NCBI GenBank assembly: GCA_016763395.1
Contig: JAESTW010000808.1
Coordinates: 1-5,435 of the forward strand
DNA length: 5,435 nt
From: Kofleriaceae bacterium
Lineage (GTDB): Bacteria > Myxococcota_A > Polyangia > Haliangiales > Haliangiaceae
Reading direction: 5' to 3'
Shown here: positions 1-5,335 of the stretch, one piece after another
Layout: each line of letters begins with the position of its first letter
Position numbering within the stretch: the first letter of the stretch is position 1
Notes under the pieces: model-generated
Seen by the model: only the letters and a program-made list of their open reading frames with translations
Told to the model about the DNA's origin: nothing
Databases searched by the model: none
Made by a program: the position numbers and the translations under genes

Positions 1-311
1 GGCCTTCGCCTCCTGTATTGGTTTCAATCAGGAAAGCAAAGGATTCAACTAGGGTAGGTGTGCGAAGAGTGGCCATAAGGGCCACAAGGGGCGCTCAAAA
101 TCAAAACGGGTGCCATTTTTTCGTAAACGCTTGATATTGCGTCAGGGTTTGAGGCTCACCGCACATTTCGGGCAGCTGTTGGAGCCATGCAAAAAGTTGA
201 GCAAATACAATTTCCCCACATCGGCCACCTGAACGTCTGTAGGGGTATTAACTAGCTAATTTTTAAGCAGAAAAATTGCCGTCCCCACCAAGACATGCCT
301 AATAAAAATAG
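1..311. other. Gene-poor region upstream of ftsQ
   Basis: I see no supportable gene here on either strand. On the + strand the three frames entering from the left edge close at about 50-57 and 132-134, so at most the last 16-44 codons of an upstream gene could be present; those short peptides match nothing I recognise, including the ends of MurB, MurC or Ddl, which often precede FtsQ. The - strand holds only unconvincing frames of about 20-25 codons. The segment contains a small GC-rich hairpin (69-85), a T6 run (116-121) and an AT-rich patch (about 245-275). I could not find a -35/-10 pair with good sequence and spacing, although a promoter for ftsQAZ is likely to lie here. Confidence 0.5.
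69..85. repeat. Small inverted repeat (hairpin) near left edge
   Basis: GTGGCC (69-74) and GGCCAC (80-85) form a perfect 6-bp stem around the loop ATAAG. It lies just after the + frames entering from the left edge have closed at 50-57, so it could be the tail of a terminator for an upstream gene. The nearest T run (116-121) is 30 bases further on, which is too far for a standard intrinsic terminator. The function is unknown. Confidence 0.35.
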
Positions 312-345
312 GTGGAGGTACGAAGGCAAGAGCGAACGCGCGTGA
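295..345 (+). other. Possible 16-codon leader ORF overlapping ftsQ start
   Basis: An ATG at 295 opens a 16-codon frame (MPNKNRWRYEGKSERA) that stops with TGA at 343-345. That stop overlaps the in-frame ftsQ GTG codon at 342-344 as GTGA, the arrangement typical of translational coupling. The peptide is very basic, like the cytoplasmic tail of FtsQ. It could be a coupled leader, or the true FtsQ N-terminus separated from the main frame by a one-base frameshift. No Shine-Dalgarno sequence is seen before the ATG. It may equally be chance. Confidence 0.25.
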
Positions 346-1229
346 ACAACGCTCAAAATCGCACCAAAGGTAAGCGAAGTTCTCGCTCAAGTGCGAGTAA
401 TCGCAGGCATCTAGCGCCATTTTGGACACGTTTACCTTCAGCTAGCTTGATTGCGGCTAGCCTCTTGAAATCGGGTAGACGAGCGCTACCAGCGACTGCT
501 TTGGCGCTTTGCATTGGCGGGGTGATCACCGGCGGTTATTACAGCTACCAGTGGGCAACCCACGCTCCACGCTTCGCAATCAGTTCCCTCCAGTTTTCTG
601 GAAATGAGCGCAGCTCTGAGGCTGTTCTCGAAGAACTGATGCAGCTTGAGGCTGGTACAAACATTTTTCTTGTTGATATCGACGCTCTGGAAGAACGACT
701 GGAGTCGAGTCCGTGGATTTCCCATGCGGAGGTCTCTCGCGACTTGCCCAATTCTCTCGAAATAGAAGTGTCCGAGGAGAGAGCAGTGGCTCTTGTAGAT
801 TTGGAAGGCCTCTACTTGGCCAATGAATCGGGTGAGCTTTTCAAAAAGGCAAGTAGCACAGACAAGCTTGATGGGTTGACCATCATCACCGGACTAACGC
901 GTTCTGAATTTGTTTCAGCTCCGTCTGAGAGCCAAGCAAAAATCGAATTTGCCTTGCAAGCGGCCACCACTTTTGCCAGCTCCTCTGCTCGTCCGACAAT
1001 CGGAGAGATTCATTTAGATGCTAGTCACGGCATCACACTCATTACTTACGAAGAGGCTATCGCGATTCACCTGGGCAATCCCCTACTTGCCGAGCTAGAA
1101 GATCGATATCAGGCCTTTGATTCTGCGTGGAATGCATTGGGAGCGGAAGAACATGCCGCTGTCCGAGTATTTCGCATTGCAGATCGCACACCTTCTGACC
1201 GGGTCACGGTCGCATTCGCTGGAAACTGA
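312..1229 (+). CDS. ftsQ: Cell division protein FtsQ (POTRA domain)
   Basis: FtsQ is a single-pass inner-membrane divisome protein that links the cytoplasmic ring to the periplasmic FtsB/FtsL and septal synthase complex. The 305-residue frame has a strongly basic N-terminal tail (1-56), one membrane segment at about 57-80, and a POTRA domain at about 88-155. That domain begins FAISSLQFSGNER and includes SPWISHAEVSRDLPNSLEIEV, a classic FtsQ pattern with the conserved Trp at 135. The C-terminal FtsQ/DivIB domain follows, to 305. Length is normal for the family. The start is uncertain: GTG 312 directly follows an in-frame TAG (309-311) and has no ribosome site, while GTG 342 has only weak purine runs and overlaps a small upstream frame. 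I list the longest version. It stops 6 bases before ftsA, so the two are probably one operon. Confidence 0.9.
   Translation: MEVRRQERTRVNNAQNRTKGKRSSRSSASNRRHLAPFWTRLPSASLIAASLLKSGRRALPATALALCIGGVITGGYYSYQWATHAPRFAISSLQFSGNERSSEAVLEELMQLEAGTNIFLVDIDALEERLESSPWISHAEVSRDLPNSLEIEVSEERAVALVDLEGLYLANESGELFKKASSTDKLDGLTIITGLTRSEFVSAPSESQAKIEFALQAATTFASSSARPTIGEIHLDASHGITLITYEEAIAIHLGNPLLAELEDRYQAFDSAWNALGAEEHAAVRVFRIADRTPSDRVTVAFAGN
314..319 (+). promoter_or_regulatory. Shine-Dalgarno-like GGAGGT near ftsQ start
   Basis: GGAGGT is the best ribosome-binding match near the beginning of ftsQ, but no start codon sits 5-10 bases after it in the ftsQ frame. The next in-frame candidate, GTG 342, is 22 bases away, and GTG 312 lies before it. 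It therefore does not settle the start. It may be a chance purine run or a sign that the local reading frame is disturbed. Confidence 0.25.
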
Positions 1230-1235
1230 GAACAC

Positions 1236-2468
1236 ATGACAAGACTGAAACAAGACGAAATTATTGTCGGACTCGACATCGGAACCACAACCATCGCTGC
1301 GGTTGTCGGTGAATTGACTGAGGATGGACTCGACATTATTGGTGTTGGTACCGCGCCATCGAAGGGGATGCGCAAGGGTGTCGTGGTTAACATTGATGCC
1401 ACCGTCAACGCGATTCAGCAGGCCGTACAAGAGGCGGAACATATGGCTGGCTGTGATATTTCGACGATCTACGTCGGAATCGCCGGTGGTCATATTCGCG
1501 GCATGAATTCACATGGGATCGTCGCTGTAAAGGACAAGGAAGTCCGAGAAAACGATATTGAACGGGTGATTGATGCGGCCAAAGCGGTTGCTATCCCAGC
1601 GGATAGAGAAATTCTGCATGTGGTTCCGCAGCAGTACATTATCGATGAGCAGGACGGGATTCGGGATCCACTCGGGATGTCCGGTGTCCGACTCGAAGCA
1701 AAAGTTCACATCACGACAACCTTGGTTTCCAGTGCCCAGAATGTTGTGAAATGTGCAAATCGCTGTGGCCTTGAAGTCGCGGACATTGTGCTTGAGCCAC
1801 TTGCGTCAGCGGAAGCTGTAGTTGAGGACGACGAGAAAGAACTCGGCGTTGCGCTAATTGATATTGGTGGCGGCACTACGGACATTGTTCTCTATGTAGA
1901 TGGTGCGATGGTGCACAGTGCGGTGCTTCCGCTGGGTGGTTTTCAGGTGACCAACGACATCGCAGTAGGTCTGCGAACACCGCTTCAGGCTGCGGAGACT
2001 ATCAAGCGGCAACACGGTAGTTGTTTGCCCTTCTTAATTGACGAAGAGGAGAAGATTGAAGTTCCTTCTGTCGGTGGACGTGAGGCGAGAGAGGTTTCGC
2101 GCCAGACGCTAGTGAGCAAGATTATTCAGCCTCGTATTGAAGAGATATTTCAGCACATTCACAAGGAGCTGCAAGAAAGTGGCTACCTTGGGCAATTGGC
2201 GGCTGGGGTTGTCCTCACGGGAGGCTGTACGCTTCTCGAAGGGCTTCCAGAGTTGGCAGAGACTGTGCTCGACTTACCGGCGCGGCGGGCGATCCCAAGT
2301 GGCGTGGGTGGATTGGTGGACATTGTGAGCTCGCCAGAGTTTGCGACTGCTGTGGGGCTGGTTCGCTATGGTGCCCAAGGCGAGAACGTTCATGTGCATG
2401 CTATCGAGAGCCGGAGTGATTCTGGAGTGTGGCGGCGCATGCGTGGATGGATGAGCGAGATCTTTTAA
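1236..2468 (+). CDS. ftsA: Cell division protein FtsA (actin-like)
   Basis: FtsA is an actin-fold ATP-binding protein on the inner face of the membrane. It tethers FtsZ filaments and recruits later division proteins. The 410-residue product shows the phosphate-1 loop GLDIGTTTIAAVVGE (12-26), the FtsA-specific SHS2 (1C) domain around 80-165 with GIAGGHIRGMNSHG, the phosphate-2 motif ALIDIGGGTTDI (206-217), the EVPSVGGR segment (275-282), the adenosine motif VVLTGGCTLLEG (325-336) and a late TAVGLVRYG. The last 15 residues (VWRRMRGWMSEIF end) form an amphipathic Trp/Arg-rich helix, the expected membrane anchor. Length is normal. The ATG at 1236 is 6 bases after the ftsQ stop; only a weak purine stretch precedes it, which suggests coupling to ftsQ translation. 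One oddity is Thr19 where many FtsA proteins have Lys after the DIGT turn. Confidence 0.97.
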   Translation: MTRLKQDEIIVGLDIGTTTIAAVVGELTEDGLDIIGVGTAPSKGMRKGVVVNIDATVNAIQQAVQEAEHMAGCDISTIYVGIAGGHIRGMNSHGIVAVKDKEVRENDIERVIDAAKAVAIPADREILHVVPQQYIIDEQDGIRDPLGMSGVRLEAKVHITTTLVSSAQNVVKCANRCGLEVADIVLEPLASAEAVVEDDEKELGVALIDIGGGTTDIVLYVDGAMVHSAVLPLGGFQVTNDIAVGLRTPLQAAETIKRQHGSCLPFLIDEEEKIEVPSVGGREAREVSRQTLVSKIIQPRIEEIFQHIHKELQESGYLGQLAAGVVLTGGCTLLEGLPELAETVLDLPARRAIPSGVGGLVDIVSSPEFATAVGLVRYGAQGENVHVHAIESRSDSGVWRRMRGWMSEIF

Positions 2469-2483
2469 AACCGATACTATTTT

Positions 2484-2490
2484 GGGAGGA
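2484..2490 (+). promoter_or_regulatory. Strong Shine-Dalgarno-like GGGAGGA without a good start
   Basis: GGGAGGA in the ftsA-ftsZ spacer is the strongest ribosome-binding match in the window. It ends only one base before an in-frame ATG at 2492, too close for normal initiation, and I see no start codon at proper spacing in the ftsZ frame. An FtsZ starting at 2492 would have a 28-residue extension, unlike usual FtsZ. It may stabilise or regulate translation, or be chance. Confidence 0.3.
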
Positions 2491-2560
2491 AATGGGTAAA
2501 AAAGTTGCCCAACGTTTAACTACCTATAGAAATAGATCTAGGGACGATCCCGCGAAAGAC

Positions 2561-2567
2561 GGAGAAA
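2561..2567 (+). promoter_or_regulatory. Ribosome binding site of ftsZ
   Basis: GGAGAAA ends 8 bases before the ATG at 2576. This spacing, and the fact that the protein starting there aligns with the usual FtsZ N-terminus just before the VVGCGGGGGNAVN nucleotide loop, decide the start over the upstream in-frame ATGs at 2429, 2447 and 2492. Confidence 0.65.
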
Positions 2568-2575
2568 CACATCGA

Positions 2576-3937
2576 ATGGCAATACTTGAATTTGAAGAAA
2601 TGGCTCACGCTAAAATCCTCGTAGTTGGTTGCGGCGGAGGTGGCGGCAATGCGGTTAACACCATGATCGCATCGAACTTGGACGGAGTTGAGTTCTGCTC
2701 GGCAAATACGGATCTGCAGGCGCTTGAAGCGAATATGGCAGGTACCAAGATTCAGCTCGGTGATCATCTCACCAAAGGCCTCGGCGCTGGGGCAAACCCG
2801 GAAGTTGGACGCAAGAGCGCGGAAGAGAGTTTGCAGCTCATCGAAGATGTGGTTTCTGGCGCGGATATGGTCTTTGTTACCGCTGGAATGGGCGGCGGAA
2901 CGGGAACAGGCGCTGCTCCAGTGGTGGCTCGTATTGCTCGAGATGCTGGTGCACTCACCGTTGGCGTTGTTACCAAGCCTTTCGGCTTTGAAGGCCGTCG
3001 TCGGCAGAGACAAGCGGTTGCGGGTATTCTGGAGCTGGAAGCTTCGGTAGATACTCTCATTGTTATTCCTAACGATAAACTCTTAGAGATGGTTGGACAC
3101 GACTTCAGCATGATCGACGCCTTCAAAAAGGCTGACGAAGTGTTGCTAAACGCTGTCCGGGGAATCTCAGACTTGATGACCATTCCCGGTCTCATCAACG
3201 TCGACTTCGCAGATGTGCGAACCATCATGAGCAACCAAGGTCGCGCACTGATGGGCAGTGGTTCTTCTAGCGGCAAGAAGCGCGCAGAAGAGGCGGCACG
3301 AGAAGCGATTGCATCTCCACTGCTCGAAGACATCAGCATTCAGGGTGCTACTGGCATTCTCATCAACATCACCGGTGGACCCGACCTCGGACTGCACGAA
3401 GTCAACGAAGCTTGTTCTTTGGTTGAAGATGCTGCGCACGAAGAGGCCAACATCATCTTTGGCTCGGTTGTTGATCCCAATATCGGCGATGATGTCCGAA
3501 TCACCGTAATTGCTACTGGTTTTGATCAACCGCAGCCGGCTGTGTCCGAAGAACCGAGACGAGGAGGAGGAACCCCTCAGAAATACTCTTCTGGATCGCA
3601 AATCACTAAGGACTACCCGCCAGCGACCCGCCAAGCTCGTGGAACTCGCGAAGTGCTTGTATCTGCTCCACTGACCGACGAGGAGGTACCAATTCACGAG
3701 GACACCGACGTCGATCGGGCACTGGCAGAGCTATGCTACGACTCCGCTCCCAGCGAAGTCGCCTCTCTGGCTCAAGGCTCGGGACCATCGGTGGCAAGCC
3801 ATGGCGCGATTACCATGCCAGTTGAACGGCAGAACACGGCCAAGAACGAGTTCCCTGGCCTGCGTACGGTGTTTATCGATGCCGATACCGACAGCGAGCT
3901 CGACGTGCCGACCTTCTTACGTCGGACAGCGGACTAG
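2576..3937 (+). CDS. ftsZ: Cell division protein FtsZ (tubulin-like GTPase)
   Basis: FtsZ polymerises with GTP into the cytokinetic ring. The 453-residue product has the N-terminal nucleotide loop VVGCGGGGGNAVN (16-28), ANTDLQAL (43-50), the tubulin signature GMGGGTGTGAAP (104-115), the KPFGFEGRRR segment (134-143), and the T7 synergy loop with N208, D210 and D213 in INVDFADV, which completes the GTPase site of the neighbouring subunit. The globular core ends around 316 (VIATGF). A variable, charged linker of about 125 residues follows, longer than the roughly 50 of E. coli. The protein ends in the conserved FtsA/ZipA-binding peptide DVPTFLRR (443-450). The chosen ATG has GGAGAAA 8 bases upstream. 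The frame stays open back to 2429 inside ftsA, but an extension of 28-49 residues would be atypical. It follows ftsA after 107 bases, probably as the last gene of the operon. Confidence 0.97.
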   Translation: MAILEFEEMAHAKILVVGCGGGGGNAVNTMIASNLDGVEFCSANTDLQALEANMAGTKIQLGDHLTKGLGAGANPEVGRKSAEESLQLIEDVVSGADMVFVTAGMGGGTGTGAAPVVARIARDAGALTVGVVTKPFGFEGRRRQRQAVAGILELEASVDTLIVIPNDKLLEMVGHDFSMIDAFKKADEVLLNAVRGISDLMTIPGLINVDFADVRTIMSNQGRALMGSGSSSGKKRAEEAAREAIASPLLEDISIQGATGILINITGGPDLGLHEVNEACSLVEDAAHEEANIIFGSVVDPNIGDDVRITVIATGFDQPQPAVSEEPRRGGGTPQKYSSGSQITKDYPPATRQARGTREVLVSAPLTDEEVPIHEDTDVDRALAELCYDSAPSEVASLAQGSGPSVASHGAITMPVERQNTAKNEFPGLRTVFIDADTDSELDVPTFLRRTAD

Positions 3938-3949
3938 CGCCCCCCCTCC

Positions 3950-3967
3950 AGCCCCTGGGGCTTTTCC
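3950..3967 (+). terminator. Intrinsic terminator after ftsZ
   Basis: AGCCC-CTG-GGGCT forms a GC-rich stem, directly followed by TTT and CC. It lies 12 bases after the ftsZ stop, in the right place to end the ftsQAZ transcript. The T run is short (four including the last stem base), so termination may be partial. Confidence 0.6.
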
Positions 3968-4044
3968 TAGGCCACAGGGACGTTTGCGAGATTCCCAATT
4001 TCGGCAGTTCCGAGTGAGTGTTGAAGAGTGATTGAATAGGTAAT

Positions 4045-4087
4045 AACAGGTACTACTGTTGCCAACTGACATTAACGGAGCTCAGTT
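4045..4087. repeat. Two short hairpins between ftsZ and the transposase gene
   Basis: Two small inverted repeats sit side by side: AACAG (4045-4049) with CTGTT (4056-4060), and AACTGA (4064-4069) with TCAGTT (4082-4087). The stems are 5 and 6 bp with loops of 6 and 12 bases. They resemble neither each other nor the palindromes on the other side of the transposase gene. They may be chance or weak terminators of the convergent - strand transcript. Confidence 0.25.
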
Positions 4088-4129
4088 CACAGTGGAAAAT
4101 CACTGCGGCCACCGTTTGGATGCAACAAC

Positions 4130-4160
4130 GCGTATACTGAGTGAAATACCGAGCATACGC
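4130..4160. repeat. Imperfect inverted repeat downstream of the RAYT gene
   Basis: GCGTATACT (4130-4138) and AGCATACGC (4152-4160) pair at 8 of 9 positions around a 13-base loop. The repeat lies about 20 bases past the stop of the - strand transposase gene. It could be the 3' hairpin of that gene or a structural element recognised by the encoded protein. No T run follows on the - strand, so it is not a standard terminator. TGTCCGC follows directly at 4161-4167. Confidence 0.4.
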
Positions 4161-4180
4161 TGTCCGCTATGTACATAAGT

Positions 4181-5086
4181 TCAAACTGGTATCGCCTCGA
4201 CTTGCACACCGTAGTGTCGAGGCAACTTGTAAGTTCCGTACGGAAACACAACATCTCGTTCACCCGCGACAAAACGCACTAGCGCTGACTGGTAGTCGCG
4301 GAACCATGCCTGATTTTCGAGAATGCGCGCCTTCCTCGCATCTATATCCTTGCCTGCCACCACAGGTACCACTTGAAACCACTGTACTTTATTTTTTGGA
4401 CAACTGTAGCGGGATACTCGCTTCAGAGCCCGCCGTCCTAAGAACTGGATCCCTTTTCGTTTTGCCTTGGACCGTGCAGCCTCCTCCCGGACAAGAGTTT
4501 CTTGTTCTATCCTCGTAGCAAGCTCCTCATCGCCAAGCTCCGTAAAGTCAGGAGGACGCTCTAAGTTGAGTACTACTTCATCAGGCCAATTCCCACCCTT
4601 GTCCGGTGAACGAAAATAGAAGTTAGGCCGCTTGATGGTTTGGGGTTTTGCTGGCCAGGCCATACGGATCCCAGGCCATTGATAGCCCTTTTGCACCAAG
4701 AAGGCCGCCACTGGGTTTGCCATCGCATAGGCAATTTTGTCCACCACCGCGTCTCGTGTAACGCAATCTAAGCGGTTTGGTTTGTTCGTGTTCCATAGGT
4801 TACCCTCGCGCCCAAAGTGACAATTGATTGCTTTGGCGATGTTGCTATGAGAATCGCGGTAAAACTCAATGATGTTAGCGTCCGGGTCGGTTACGACATC
4901 GTGAATGTGGTTATACATGACGGTTAAAGCGTGCAGCTTGATACCGTGCCTTTTCGCCACAACAGTGATCACATACAAAATGATCTGATCGACTACTTTA
5001 GAAGATTTCAGTGTGAACTGCCGATGCATAGTACGTTTACTTCCGGCTATGTTTTCATTGTGCCTCACGGGCGCTGCTCTGGACAT
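4181..5086 (-). CDS. REP-associated tyrosine transposase (RAYT, Y1/HUH family)
   Basis: This 301-residue protein belongs to the IS200/IS605-related Y1 transposase group, single-strand DNA nucleases that use a HUH metal site and one catalytic tyrosine. Visible motifs are HRQFTLKSS (21-29), HALTVMYNHIHDVV (52-65) with the HUH pair H60/H62, and KIAYAMANPVAA (117-128) with Y120 the likely nucleophile. GYQWPG (134-139) follows, then a basic C-terminal region ending in the family tail VVFPYGTYKLPRHYGV (279-294). Length and tail match the long RAYT type of myxobacteria. RAYTs usually act on nearby REP palindromes and are often immobile; GTCCGG palindromes lie upstream at 5145-5189. The ATG at 5086 has no clear ribosome site; TTG 5095 and ATG 5029 are alternatives. 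The first 20 residues diverge from the family's usual 'VTRR' lead-in, so the N-terminus may be eroded. The gene converges on ftsZ. Confidence 0.85.
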   Translation of the reverse strand: MSRAAPVRHNENIAGSKRTMHRQFTLKSSKVVDQIILYVITVVAKRHGIKLHALTVMYNHIHDVVTDPDANIIEFYRDSHSNIAKAINCHFGREGNLWNTNKPNRLDCVTRDAVVDKIAYAMANPVAAFLVQKGYQWPGIRMAWPAKPQTIKRPNFYFRSPDKGGNWPDEVVLNLERPPDFTELGDEELATRIEQETLVREEAARSKAKRKGIQFLGRRALKRVSRYSCPKNKVQWFQVVPVVAGKDIDARKARILENQAWFRDYQSALVRFVAGERDVVFPYGTYKLPRHYGVQVEAIPV

Positions 5087-5144
5087 ACGGCACAACAGAG
5101 CAGGTTATGTGCCAAAGCTAAGTCCTTGATGTTATGTCGGTAAC

Positions 5145-5189
5145 GTCCGGTGTTAGTCCGGTATCCGGACAGTGTCCGGACAGGCGGAC
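5145..5189. repeat. REP-like palindrome cluster upstream of RAYT
   Basis: GTCCGG occurs at 5145, 5156 and 5174, and CCGGAC at 5165 and 5176. GTCCGG-TAT-CCGGAC (5156-5170) is a perfect 6-bp hairpin, and TGTCCGGACA (5173-5182) is a perfect 10-base palindrome. A GCGGAC follows at 5184. The arms can pair in several alternative ways. The position, about 60 bases upstream of a RAYT start, is what is known for REP elements served by such enzymes. A GTAG tetranucleotide, the type of foot mark used by some RAYTs, occurs at 5195-5198, but its relation to a hairpin is unproven. Alternatively, the cluster is an operator for a dyad-binding regulator. Confidence 0.6.
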
Positions 5190-5202
5190 ATACGGTAGTT
5201 GG

Positions 5203-5212
5203 TTGGTACCAA
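5203..5212. repeat. 10-base perfect palindrome TTGGTACCAA
   Basis: TTGGTACCAA is its own reverse complement and lies 21 bases to the right of the GTCCGG cluster. It could be an operator half-site pair or part of the same structured region. A single 10-base palindrome can also arise by chance. Confidence 0.25.
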
Positions 5213-5335
5213 AACGACTCCTATTCTTTCGGTGTATGTTAAATAGATAAGCCTTTAAATCCCAGGTAAATAGTCCAGGGCCGGCTGTCCAGTCTCCAGT
5301 CGTCAATAGACTCTGGTGCTGACGCAGCCGACGCC

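Noticed and set aside
131..137. TTGATAT near the left edge, the complement of the ATATCAA repeat core
   Set aside because: A single 7-base match in 5.4 kb on either strand is expected by chance.
187..255. 22-codon + frame starting ATG 187
   Set aside because: GGAG is only two bases before the ATG, the peptide has no recognisable feature, and the length is expected by chance.
92..360. CGCTCAAAATC present at about 91-101 and 350-360
   Set aside because: An 11-base repeat with no extension; one copy is in ftsQ coding sequence. It is likely coincidence.
2505..2530. Possible ftsZ promoter TTGCCC ... TATAGA
   Set aside because: The spacer is only 14 bases and the -35 box is poor.
3801..4031. 76-codon + frame crossing the end of ftsZ
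   Set aside because: It overlaps the ftsZ 3' end and the terminator in another frame. It is a shadow of a strongly supported gene.
5118..5306. 62-codon - strand frame
   Set aside because: It runs through the palindrome cluster, has no recognisable motif, and no ribosome site was noted. It is probably a chance frame.
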